The notes beneath the pieces were generated by a model, which was given only the letters and a program-made list of their open reading frames with translations, did no database searches and was not told where the DNA came from. From Colocasia esculenta (taxonomy: Eukaryota > Streptophyta > Magnoliopsida > Alismatales > Araceae): 64,000 bases of DNA. The DNA is taken from contig CM024760.1 in assembly GCA_014218235.1 (NCBI GenBank), positions 13,992,049-14,056,048 on the forward strand, written 5' to 3'. Numbering within the stretch: the stretch's first letter is position 1; every line of letters starts with the position of its first letter. The translations under genes and the position numbers were made by a program. Of the stretch, positions 21,910 through 33,726 are shown in pieces.

Positions 21910-23575
21910 CCCCCTAGCTGCCTAGTTAACTTCTCCGAGTAGACAAACATTGTGTACATGGTACTTTACATGATTATGAGTTGGAAGGGCTGCCCGGGGG
22001 GAAGGGATTGCGCAGGGGAGACATTGACGAGATTCGAACTTAATAGTAATGCCTACTGGATATTTGTTTCTAATCTTGCACACGTGATTACAGGTTAAGT
22101 TTCCAATTAATGCTATGATCCACAGAATGTTGTAATGATTACTACCAGTTATTATTATTAAGGTTTTGGATGAGAATGAGAGGTTAGATTACTATTAAGA
22201 TTCTTTCAGATGGGATTGGTCAAGCTTTCGCCCCATTGTTTATGTCGATAAACAACGGTGAGAAGGTTGAATTAATGATTGTGGACTGATCATGGTGCTA
22301 TATTTCTGTGCAACACCTAATTTGTCATGTATGGTGGGAGACAAGCATCACATTGCCTCTTCCTATTTTTTTTTCCAAATAAGAACTATTAATTAGTTCA
22401 CATATTATTTATCTTTGTCAATGAAAAAGTATAGTACCTACCAGAAAAAAAAGTATAGTAGCAAATGACATGTCTGTTACCGATCATATCTTCCATAAGA
22501 TGCTTGGATTGTTGATGATAGCATCCATAAGATTGAAGAATGTAGCGGACCATTCCAGCGGAATCCCACATGGACAAGGCTTCCACAAAGATTGAAGTTG
22601 GGTTGGTAGTTGTCTGGACAAAGATTAGGGCAAATGCAAGGTGTCCCTTTGAGAACAGTCAATCCTGTGCCTCTATTCCCTTTCACGACAACCCACAATG
22701 TCATTCCTTGGAACATTGAAGGCCAGCTGAGTAGTAATAATTTCCAAGGACTGCCTTCTACCATTGTGGACTTTCAAATGACCAGATGCAGGTAGTTTTA
22801 GATGTGGTATTTTTATATGGAAAAAAGAGTCAAAGTATGCATATGTTTAAAGGAATGGAGGCCTCTCCATTTAGTATAACCAACACTTTGAGATAGACGA
22901 CTTGATGTTTTCAAAATAAATATTATTTTAGAACCCTCTCCTTGATACTTATGGGCTGGAGAGTCTTGTTATCTTTGGATAAGTTATCGAAGGATAGCAA
23001 AACCTATTGTTGAACATTTTTTGGTTTGTGGCTTTAAAAGTTATCTATCCACTCAGAAGAAAGGACATAGATATATGGATAATCAAAGATATTTATGATT
23101 AATCTATCTACCTTATCAAAGTAAAATAATTAATTTTTAACCGCCTACTTATCTATGGTTATCCATAGTTTCATGATTAGTTTATTCACCTAATCAAAGT
23201 ATTTATTTATGGTTATCCGTGGTTATCACTCTATTGAAGTGGCCTTCACATAGAACAAATGTGCTACCGCGGATCCCAAAATATTGAAGAGTCTATTGTA
23301 TCTTCTTCAAGACACACGTACATATATTTTTTGAATTAAGAAATATTTGTTGCAAGACTATTCTTAAGTTCTTATAATAAAATTGAATTATAAGAAAATA
23401 ATTTTATTGATTCATGAAAAAAAAGAAAAATGTCTTGTTAAATCTTCTCAACGGATAGAATTGTTTTCTTATAATACACATCAATTTTATTACAAGAACA
23501 ATCTTACGATAAATGTTTCTTCCACTGTTTTCAGCACAGTAGAGATAAAGCAAAAGAAATGGGGAATTTTAACAT
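21910..23575. other. LEO1 3' flank and intergenic DNA, no gene recognised
   Basis: The LEO1 3' UTR must begin here, but no clear AATAAA-type signal stands out. A segment at 22477-22795 has modest ORFs on both strands (minus-strand residues include NRGTGLTVLKGTPCICPNL). It could be an old gene fragment that I cannot identify. From 22850 to 23575 the sequence is AT-rich without structure. Confidence 0.45.
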
Positions 23576-24134
23576 TGCCACGACAAACGTTCACCTCCTT
23601 CTCCCCATTCGCCGCGCCTTCCCCCTCGCGCGGCAGCAGTAGGGAGCGCCGCCACGGCGGCGCCCTCTTGCTCTAGGACGTCGTGAAGGTCGTCGAGCAC
23701 CTTGGGGGGACAGCAGGTGGAGGGAACAGACCTTGCGCAGCATGCGTCACCGTGGGTCGTCGGGGTCGGGCGAACACCAGGCCCTGGTAGTTGCAGGAGA
23801 TGTGCTCGGTGCCGGAGTTGGAGGTGGGGGCGCGGCAGCCGAAGTTGTCGTCGTGGGCATTGACGAAGGCGGCGGCGGCGGCGGAGAAGGCGGCCGAAGT
23901 TGAGGTGGAGGAGGGGGCCGTAGGTGCGGGAGAAGGCGGCGAGGGTGTGGTGGTGGTGGGGAGCCGAGCTGGGGTAGGTTGCTGATGATGGGCCATTCCT
24001 TCGGAGCCGGGGGTAGAATGGCGGCGGCTGGAGAGAAGGCGCTGCAGATTGGCGCCAAGCACGATGGAGAAGAGCAGCGAAAGGAGGGCGAGAGTGGATA
24101 TTGCCGCGAAGGTCTTCACAGTTTCAGCAAATAC
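23576..24134 (-). pseudogene. Flavonoid 3'-hydroxylase-like cytochrome P450 (CYP75B type) fragment
   Basis: The minus strand encodes a broken N-terminal third of a CYP75-type P450. In order: a membrane anchor (ISTLALLSLLFSIVLG), the proline hinge (PPAPKEWPIISNLPQLGS), HHTLAAFSRTYGPLLHL, VNAHDDNFGCRAPTSNSG with HISCNYQGLVFA, and RWRM-like LRKVCSLHLLSPKVLDDLHD. These blocks fall in different frames, so there are at least four frameshifts. Coding similarity ends near 23576, before the rest of the protein including the haem site. There is no start codon; the sequence begins at the edge of a hAT insertion (24135). Intact family members hydroxylate the flavonoid B ring at the 3' position and are about 510 residues long. 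It is not functional. CYP75A or another close P450 is possible; the P450 identity is firm. Confidence 0.8.
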
Positions 24135-25137
24135 TAGGGGTGTAAACGAGCCAAAATACTTGTTCAAACTCGACTCGTTTAAATGCTCTCGACCTCGAGC
24201 CCTTAACGAGTATCTTAACGAGTTTAATTGAATTTACGAGTTCGTATGTATAAGTAAATTTAATCCAATTTATAAATAAAAAATTGATCGTTCACAAGAC
24301 TTAAATTTATCTTATTTCAAACTTATATCTCAATAATTTTGATAAGTTTCTTAATTTAACTATTTTAATATAATATTTGATATATTCATAATTTGCCACA
24401 AGCAATATGAGATTAATAGATAGATACCGCAAGGGAGGGGGTTGGTGCACGATAAGATAGGGGCGGTGCTGCAACTCCCCTTCGTACATCGCCCAGAACC
24501 CCCTTTCTGTATCGTCGGTGACGGTATTGCGGCCGCTGAGAGCACCATCTGTCACTGATGGATGGTCCACAATGGTCGTCGGAGATGCAAATGGCCGACA
24601 ACGCGCCCCTCGACCCCACCGGGGGGCTCACCTACTGTGCAGGTCGGTCTCGGGAGGAAGAAGATGCTTGATATGCTGGGAGATCTTGTAAGACTAAATT
24701 TTATGTTCATGCCCCTATTTATATGATTTGTGTATATACTCTCATTTACATAATTTGTGTATATATACTGTGAATTTAGTTTATGACAATTAAGCCCTCA
24801 TAAATATTTTATATTGTAATAATAACTATATGAAAATAAATAAATATTTTTGTATCAATATATACTTATTATATTTAAAAAAATATTTAAACGAACTATT
24901 AGTGAGTACTTAGACAAGCTCTTAACGAGTATTTAATCGAGCTCTTAAATGAGCTGTTCACGAGTATAATCGAGCCGAGCTCACATGTGTTCAGACTCGG
25001 CTCGTTTACGAATCGAGTTTTTTTTTTGTTCAAGCTCGGCTCGTTAATTAAATAAACGAGCCGTACTGAGTTTTTATCGAGTCGAGTTTCGAACTACTCG
25101 TCGAACGTATCAGCTCGTTTACACCCCTAGCAAATAC
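24127..25137. mobile_element. Ac-like non-autonomous hAT element, copy 1
   Basis: The element spans 24135-25129 (995 bp) with an 8-bp duplication, GCAAATAC, at 24127-24134 and 25130-25137. The termini are TAGGGGTGTAAACGAGC and its near-perfect inverse, resembling the TAGGGATGAAA ends of maize Ac. About 150 bp at each end are rich in AACGAG/CTCGTT. The centre (24420-24670) is GC-rich and without a transposase domain. A second copy at 47136-48228 shares the ends and this core. Confidence 0.92.
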
Positions 25138-25384
25138 TCATGAGGGTTGAGGGCTACTAGATGCCCGTTGAGGCATTGCACCTCCGTCACATACCATGCT
25201 GATGATGACTTAGACCTTCTCGGATTGGCCTTGCTGGTTGTATTAAATTATTAAATATTTAATAAAACTTTATTTTCAAAATACTATTGTATTTTGAATA
25301 TTAAATATTTAAATTTATTGATATTCAAATTTTATATTTCACATTATGATATATTATGTTATAATTATTTTTTCATGTAGCTCA

Positions 25385-26015
25385 TCGAAATTTTAGATCG
25401 AGATCAAATCTATCGATCAAATTTTAGATCTAGATGAAATTCAACGATCGAATTTTGATTAGACGTAGATCGGGAGTAAATCTAAACATCAGTTGTTTAT
25501 CAAACTTAAATCCAACATTTAGAATTTAGATCAGGCAAATCCAATGTTAGATCTTGGTCAAATTATAATTTTACATTGGGAGCAAGTCCAATAGATCGAG
25601 AACAAATATAATAATTGGATTTTAGATCTGCATGAAATCTAATGATTAGATTTCAATTGATAGTACTTTCAATGATCGGATCTCTATCAAATGTAGATCG
25701 CGATCGAATCCAACCTTCAGATCTTCATCAAACTTAAATCTAACGGTTAGTATTTAGATCTAGAGTAAATCCAACAGACGGATCTTGATCAAATTATTTG
25801 AGATTGATAGTAAATCCAACTGATCAGATATACACAGATCGAGAATGAATTCGACGGTCGATTGTTAGTTGGATGATATCCAATGTTTGGATTTCGATTA
25901 ATAGTAGATTCAACAGTTAGATGTTGATGAGATGTAGATTGAGAGCGAATCCAACCGTCAAATCTTTATCAAACTTAAATCTAACAATTAGGATTTAGAT
26001 GCGGATGAAATCCAA
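25385..26015. repeat. Minisatellite of about 230-240 bp period
   Basis: Three degenerate copies begin at the GTAGAT words near 25465, 25693 and 25933. Shared phrases include ATCAAACTTAAATC, AACATTTAGAATTTAGATC-like and GATCTTGATCAAATTA-like. Within each copy shorter words such as AATCCAAC and GATCGAGA recur. There is no coding potential. Confidence 0.7.
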
Positions 26016-27039
26016 TGGACGACTTATAATTATATCTATTTTTATGATCACATTTATATATATATATATCTCATATATTTAATGAAATGACAATTTAAAC
26101 TATGTACTAATATGATGATTAATATATCTAATTATTATGTTATTTTAGTATAGTATAAGATATTAAATTATAATTACACTTATTATTAGCATATATAATT
26201 AATATATCAGTAAAATAACAACTTCACTATAATATAAGATATATAATTAACTTTTAGAATTAAATAAATATTTGGATGAACTTATTCTATCGAAACTTCT
26301 TTCGAAAACTTCGTAAAAAGACTATCATTCTGTGCTCGCTCTCCGTTTTGTGTCCCCCCCCCCCTCGGCCACCGACCCTCCCCCTGCTAACCCCCCAATC
26401 CCAACCACTAGCCCTCCCCTCTCCAACTAAGGTAAATGAGGCCGTTATAGGAGAGGAGTCTTATGAGGAGGAAGAGTGTAGCAATAATGAGAATGACAAA
26501 GTTGATGTTGAGTTAGATATATTTTTAGCATATGAAGAGGAAATAGATTCTTAAATATGGCTGGGAGTTGATTCTAAGAGTTTTTTAAATGTCAGAATCG
26601 ATTCTCTTGCCTTCATTTTATAAAGGTTTTCAGGTTTTCATTATTACCCTCTCACTTCCAATAGTATGTTTCTATCTTTTTTGGTTTGCACTAATAAATA
26701 CAAAGATAATTCAATCATATCTCTTCATTAATTGATAATATTAAGCATGTTATGATTGCATTGCATGATAATAACATCATTATATACGTGCTAAAATTAA
26801 TATTGCCTAGTTATATGTTCCTTGATTCTATGTGTTAAAGATTATCCATGTTTAGTGTTTTTAAGGTCAACATGATCATGTGTTAGAGTTATACTTGCTA
26901 GTTGTTAGTCATGGGTAAGTAAGTATAATTGTGTTAGAGTGTTAAAGTAATTGACATGATTAAAATGCATGTCGTGAATTGACATGATTAGAATAATAGT
27001 CTTCTATTCTTTTTATTTTTGGCTTAAATATCCATACGT
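26016..27039. other. AT-rich spacer with a small unassigned ORF
   Basis: A 92-codon plus-strand ORF (26276-26554) has a proline-rich stretch followed by an acidic tail (EESYEEEECSNNENDKVDVE). It resembles loosely the low-complexity parts of CACTA or hAT proteins but carries no recognisable domain. The remainder shows nothing I can name. Confidence 0.4.
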
Positions 27040-29920
27040 GTTACTATCACGCCCCGACGTGGAATATCAGAACGTGAGATAGTTGCAAGTAAACAGGTAC
27101 AGAGTGTATAATAGACATCAAACCATTGGACAAAGAAATAATACTAAAGTAAATTCATCTCATTAATAATTCCTCAAATGTCTATTATAACCACTAATAT
27201 CAGAGCCATTCTATAGGGCCCAATTACATTGAATAAAAATAAAAGACTAAACTCAGACTCTAACATAATACTAAGATGCTAGGGTATTCTTGACTTCACT
27301 CTTGGTCATTCCCGTCCTCTTGAGTGTAAGTGTCATCCTCGGTCTCACCTGACAACACATGACAAATAACGTAGGGTGAGCGATAACGTTCAACAGGACT
27401 TAAATCTCATGACTATACATGCTTTAAATGATTAATGGATTAAAAGCAGAGTCACTACATGATAGAGCGAGAGAGTCAAGTATGTAAGAGATAGCACGAT
27501 AGCATGTGATTGAAATAGCACAAGTTTCCAAATATCGCATAGAGCAGGATGACCATAGCACAAATAACACAATGTATAACAATAGCACAACGAGTATAGT
27601 ATAGCACTTTGATTGTCATTTAGATAGTCAAGATAGATAGCACTTGAGTGTAATGCCAAACACTCTTGGTCATTTAACTCCCGTAGGTAAATAGCACTTT
27701 TGGGTGCACCTCCCAAGACCTGACCGGGCCCTTTATATATTGCCGGGCATTGGTTATATTGTTTATCTTTAGACAACCAGTCAAATGGCCAATAGAGACT
27801 ACCAAGAAATAGATGAGAGTACTAGATGAATAGACGAGATAGTAGAGAGAGTGTGAACAGATGAGCGAGTCGAGTATAGATGAGAACTATAGGTCATTGC
27901 ACATGAAACGTCGAATAACAGGTGATAGTAACAGTTGCACAACACGCGCGATTGGTGTTGGCAGTCAGGTGGAATGCACTACCATTCCACTGGCCATGTT
28001 ATGCACAGGTTCAGAGATTCGACGTGATTCAAGATAAGAGAGAGAGCAATCTAAGGCCATTTGGATCTTACTGATCCCTAAAGGGTATCATAGATATTAA
28101 GGTACAACCAGCTCGTTGACCATGTGGGAACCCATGGACAGAGGAGTCTTACGGAAGCCTTGAACAAGGATTCACTAGTCCAGCAGAAGGAATATCCGAC
28201 AGAGAGTTTGTCCAAGTCAAGAAAAAGTGTGTATATAGAAACAAGTGCTTGACGTTCCAGATGAATTCTAGAACAGTGGAGCGTCGGTAGTGGTATTCCC
28301 GAAACAACGCGAGAAACGAAGACAAGTCCATTTAAAATAAGGTAATTTAAATACATTATTGAGGTGAATTACTAGATATATTATGAGATATTTTCCTGCC
28401 GAGTCGAGTCATATGGATGGTTACAAGTATGTGCATGTGATGAAGAAATCATAGATATGAAGAGATCAAGTGTGTGTCTTTTAAATCATTCAATACATGT
28501 TTATTTCATAACAACTTTATTTACTGCGTTTATGACTGTTAACAAGAGGTATAATCACTGCAGCAGGATAGAGTACTCAAAATCAAGGGTTTTCATGTAA
28601 AAGTCCAGATCGCGACGTACCCCTGTAAGGATAGCGACATGGTACTTCCAAAACGCGACAGGGACAATCAAAGGTCGCAACGGGTCATTTAGGACAGGCA
28701 GCCAGAACGCGACGCCAGTTCCTATCGCATTCAGAACACGATAGGTTGCTATGTCGTGATCTATCCTGAGAATGCGGCCTATCGGGCCATCGCGTTCTCA
28801 GGTCCTACACCTGAGTCCGAGCGGGAAAAGGACCATGCCTTGGATTACGGTCCAAGTTTCCATGTTTTGATACAGGGTAGATTAAAAATCGATATCTCTG
28901 CGTATAGTTATGAAAAATCGCGAAACCAATTGCAAACTAATCTAGACATGCGAGGGTATACACGATAAATAGGAATTTGTAAATCATCATAGTCTAGACA
29001 TGTTTTAAACATGAACATGCACGATGAACATAGAGCAGTACACAGTGAAGGTAAAAGAATTTATTCTGGCAAGATACTGGATGAAAATTAGAGAAAATAG
29101 AGGCAAAAGTTTCCCGACATCGAGCAATATCTCCAGTAAAATTTTCATGGCATGGGATCGAGTGTACATGGAGATCTAAATTAAATATGATGGTTCGGGG
29201 TCAAGGCGATTATAGAACTTCAAAAATAAAGAACAAAAGATTGGGTCAACGAAAAATAGAGCAACAAGAGGGCTTTTGTTCCTGATGTTTGGAACATGCT
29301 ACATATGAAATTAATTGAGTTTAGCTTGTGAGAATGCCTACCTTTGAGTCGTTTTGTCTTCTAGTTCTAGGGCTTAGAACTTGAAGAACAAGGGTTGGGT
29401 CTTGAGCAAGCGTTCTCCCCACGAGTTCTCCCTTCCCTTGGCCTCTTCTCCACGTCCAGCAACCCTCAGCAACGCATTAGGGTAGCCTATGGAGAGATTG
29501 GGGGGTATTTAAGCTTCCCTTGTTTTTATTTCCTAATAGGACTCTAATTCTTATTAAATTCCGAGTTTTCCTTATTTCTATCCACCTTCCAAGCTTGCCA
29601 TCACCTATTTAGGTTAGGTTGGGATGCAATTTCGTGCCTAGCCAATTTGGGTAGGGTTAGGAGTCCAATTCCAACACAAAATAGCTATTTTAATGATTTA
29701 ATAGCTGTTCTCTTTTTAGGAAATAATAAAGTTACGAATTTAGGGTATTTTTCTATTATTTATCTTTTAAAAATTCTAATTTTTGGCCCAATAAATTTTA
29801 TGTGATCCATTTAACAAAGCCCATTATTTCTTTTTATTTAATGGGTTTTAATTAATTCTCCTTTTCTTTATTTTTTTTTCAATTTATTTAATTTTTGAAA
29901 AATTGAGTTTCTACAGTTAC
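27040..29920 (+). mobile_element. Solo LTR A, 2871 bp
   Basis: The LTR spans 27045-29915, starting TATCACGCCCCGACG and ending TTTCTACA. A perfect 5-bp duplication, GTTAC, lies at 27040-27044 and 29916-29920. It is homologous along its length to solo LTR D (53219-55998, start TGTCACACCCCC), so its TA start is a mutated TG. There is no internal coding sequence or second LTR. It contains the AACGCGAC-rich block at 28606-28760. ORFs inside it are not genes. Confidence 0.88.
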
Positions 29921-29951
29921 AATGTATTAATTTAATTCTTCTCAATAAAAG

Positions 29952-31570
29952 ATGGTTCGAGATGGTCCTAGTGGAAGTGGTACCAAAGATGACAGTGGGA
30001 GAGGCTTTGTTTTCTCCTCTTCGGCCTTTTGCTCCAATTATAGGTATATCTACTCAAATGTTTACCTATACATGTAAAATAATTTTATTTTTGCTAACGC
30101 AATTTATTTCTTATAGCATTAATTGGGAGGGGCGTCATCACTAACTCGAGCATAGGTTTGTCCATTTAAATTTCTAGGTAAATATTTTTTATTAGAGTAA
30201 ATACTTATGACATTTAATTCTTACAAGTCCGAGTACCCCTATAGCAGCTGCTTAGAGCCCGATTGCTCCTATAGCAGCTGCTCAGAAGAGCACAAGTGCC
30301 CCTATAGTAGCTGGACCACTGCCACTGACCTCGCCCTCGTCATTGATTTCGAGTACATGCACTTCTTTTCTTTAGTCTACACTTGTATATTTGGATGTTT
30401 ATATACTAATTTATTAATTATAGAAAGTCTGATGAACTATTTTTGTTTTACTTGCAACAGCCGCATAGGAAGTTCATCATCCCGATGGCGTCTATCGTGT
30501 TGGATTTCCGGGTAAACATATTAATTCATGAATTATATCCGTTATCACTCCATCAATTCTGTAATGCCAACGATTTTAATATTTGTAATTGCAAGGAAAA
30601 AATAGATCTAGATGGGGCTTCTCGATACGTCTCTTGTTCAGGTGCATGTTTCCAACCTCTAGAGTCATTCCAATAACTTTCGATGCGTGTTTGAGATACG
30701 TTATATGATATGCTCACAGTAAACAATTTAATTTTTTGAAATCATGTATTTTCTAACTCTTTCTTTCAATATGTTAACTTATATACTTAATTTGCTTACA
30801 GAGGAAGTTTGAGTTCACAAGGGAAGGGGACCATAGAAGGAGTACGACCCATCTTGGATGAAGAGGAATTATTGGGAGCTCCTTTGTGACGGATGGGCAG
30901 ATCCACAGTGGCTAGATAAAGCAACAGCAAGCTGGGCCGCACGGTCAGATAATAACTTGCATATGAGTGGGTCTTTGTCTTTCACAACTTACAAAGAAAA
31001 AAATGTAAGTAATATTTTGATTGACTTATATTTTATTAATATCTGTCCTCATTTATTTTGTATGAATCGCTAAACAAATCTAGCTAGGGGTTCCAATGTC
31101 GCCTCTCATTCTACGAGGTATTTGACTAGACCCATAAGAGGAACGGGACTGATGTGTTCATCAGTGAGAGAGCTCGCATCATAAAAATAAGTCATATGAC
31201 TTTTTTTGTTGTTGTTTAAATGTTAAATATGAATAATTAATATAAAATTTATAATCTTCTTAATTCATTTGCAAGAGTTATAATATGATAGATATATATG
31301 ATTGATAAATGTCACAGCCACAGTTAGATCATGATCAGCTGCGGCAGCTGGTCTACCAATGTTGGGTATTTTTAGAGATAGCTTAGACACAGGTGCGAGT
31401 TCAGGCCCAGTGCCGACCAGCATGAGTATGTTCACAACACCTACCACTGGCCCCAGCACTACTCCCACGTACCGAGATTAGAGATGTGATCTGAGAGGAG
31501 ATGCAGCGGGCTGAGATGAGCATTACACAGGCGATCCGGCATTACACAGGTGGTCTTTTGACTTGGCTAT
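29952..31570 (+). pseudogene. CACTA accessory protein (Ptta/En/Spm plant transposase family) remnant
   Basis: Possible start MVRDGPSGSGTKDDSG at 29952, then exon-like blocks separated by introns with TATAG/TGCAACAG-type acceptors. At 30858-31010 the frame reads NYWELLCDGWADPQWLDKAT followed by a SW-AARSDN and GSLSFTTYKE block, the W-x-LCD-x-W-x-P signature of this family. At 31095-31190 FYEVFD, then NGTDVFISERARII, correspond to the following block. Stops and frame changes break the chain. In intact elements this protein accompanies the TNP2 transposase. Confidence 0.7.
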
Positions 31571-31659
31571 TAGCTGCGATCGCAACACAGGCCCCTTTGA
31601 TGAGTGTTTGTATAAAATTTTAATTTCATATAATTTAGAGAACTTAGAGTTTTAATTTT

Positions 31660-32265
31660 AAATATTACATAATTGGTCTGACATGGTTTGGGTAAACAAC
31701 TTAAGGTAAAGAAACCAAATAGATCAAGTTGGGGTTCTAAAATCTGAAATACTACTCCAACTGGCATGTTAATTAGTCCAACGTGACCGGGGTGATAAGA
31801 GTGAATTGGAAGAACTAATGGAATTCAAATCGGATATCTGGTTTGGTCTCGACGTTCAAATTAATTTTCTAGATAATAATTTAGTGTAAAATAATTAAAT
31901 AAGTCAAGTCGAGGGATCTAAAATCTGAAATATAGGTCTAATTGACATGTTAATGGATCCAATACAATTGGGGTGGTGAGAGTGACATAAGAGAACTGAC
32001 AGAATCTAGATCGGATTCTCGGTTTGAGCTCAATGCTCAAATTACCAATCTCCAAATTGACTTAATGTAAAGAAATGGAAATATCAAGTTAAGAATCCAA
32101 AATGTGAAATAATGATCCAATCAACATGCCGACCAATCCAACACGACTGGGGTGGCGAAACTAATATAGCAGCATTGACGTAATCCGAACCGGATTCTCA
32201 GTTTGAGCTACCTTAATTAGTGCTCAAAGAAGCAATCTCCGAATTGGGTTAAAAATTCATGTTCA
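31660..32265. repeat. 180-bp minisatellite inside the CACTA element
   Basis: Three degenerate copies align on AAATCTGAAATA-type words at about 31740, 31921 and 32100. Shared phrases include GGCATGTTAAT, CGGGGTGATAAGAGTGA-like and GGATTCTCGGTTTGAGCT-like. It is non-coding and lies between the last exon remnant and the 3' subterminal repeats. Confidence 0.75.
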
Positions 32266-32970
32266 TATCATCAATTTCAAATTTATAAAATCCAATAGAT
32301 TATTTAATTTAATTTTTAAATGATAATTTTTATTTATACATGTCTAATATTATTACTTTTGTAATATAAGAACCGGCAGTAGATGGCCATAGAGTAGGCA
32401 ATGAGGATGAGGATATGAAAGACTCAAAGACCTTTAATGATTTTTATTGTATTTAAAAATTTTCTATTATTATAGATATTATTTGTTGTGGTGGATATTT
32501 TATTTGGATGTTATGTTTTTGATGTTGTTTGTATTTTCTAAACAGGTATTATAAACATTTTTAAATATTATTTAAAAATTATAGATATTTTTGATGGTTT
32601 TTATTTATCAAAAATTCAAAAATCCGTCAGAATGCCGACTAAGAAGATATGTTGGAAACTCAAAAACATGTCAGTAAATTTGCCAATGATTTGTCTGAAG
32701 GAAATTTTTCGTCAGAAATTATTGACGGATTTTTCGACAGATAATGATAGTCAAAAAATATTTATTGTTTGGCAAATTTTTCGACGGATATTATCAATCA
32801 TAAAGTTCTGATGGTTTCCAATGAATATTCATTCTATAGGCCATTTTTGACATATTCTATCCAAGGGGCATTTTTCGTCAAAAATGCATAAAAAAATCCG
32901 TCGGGAACATGTTTTCTGATGGATTTTCAATGGAAAGTGTCCGTCAAAAAACTCGCCTTCCATTGTAGTA

Positions 32971-33726
32971 AAATAAGCAAGAGATTTGTATTTATGTAAT
33001 CTATAGCTTAATGATATAAGTTTGAGTGTATTTATGTATCTCAAGAGTTAAGTGCGCACATTACTTTGTTACATATCAGTGGTGTTTGAAAATATGTAAC
33101 ATTATATATAAAAATACTTGTGTAATTTTAAAGTTGTCTATATATATGGTTAAGTTTGAAAAATTTTCAATCTCATAAAAAATAATTTGAGTAAGCAAAA
33201 TATCTCTATTTCTACAAATTGTAAGTGTAAGTTGATTATACATATTAATTGGTATGTTCCATGTCAGTGCTGTCTACAAAATGCGTAACACTTTGTAATT
33301 ATGTAAGTTTAAGGACATTCGTTCTATGTAAACTAATTGAAGAATTATGGGCAGATTGATCAATACTTTTACTCCAATGCAGTCTAAATTCAAAAGGCCT
33401 TTGGATATCGGTCTACTTAGTAATATTTGTTGGATGTGATATGTAGTAAACCTCTAATGGTGTTCATATGTTTATATCATTGGTCTACATAGGTTGGTAA
33501 GATATAGAGAAAATAAAGTCTCTCCTAAAAAAATGAGACTCCAATCATATTCAGATTTGAATGTCAACTTGTTCTTCAAATTTTACTATCCTTATGTGAT
33601 AGGCCCTTGGGCCCCTCCAGCGGCTCGGCCCACTATGGCCCATCAAAAGCTTACAAGGTTAAAGCTCTCTCTTGAGGAAGGTAAATTCTATATTGGAAAA
33701 TTGGAATTTATCCCCACTCAAGGAAG
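32971..33726. other. Spacer with no recognised feature
   Basis: The sequence is AT-rich. An 80-codon ORF at 33494-33736 ends at the LTR junction and shows no domain. Confidence 0.45.

Larger units (their letters stand above)
29921..32970 (+). mobile_element. Decayed CACTA (En/Spm) element, 3' part
   Basis: The 3' terminus at 32970 reads CATTGTAGTA, one base from the expected TAGTG. The last 350 bp carry subterminal repeats of AATCCGTC and TTTTTCGACGG in both orientations. Upstream lie remnants of the CACTA accessory protein. No transposase (TNP2) exon and no 5' CACTA terminus were found; solo LTR A cuts in immediately upstream. Confidence 0.75.

Noticed and set aside
23747..24058. Proline/threonine-rich minus-strand ORF as a separate gene
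   Set aside because: It is an out-of-frame reading of the frameshifted P450 fragment. The family motifs are spread over several frames.
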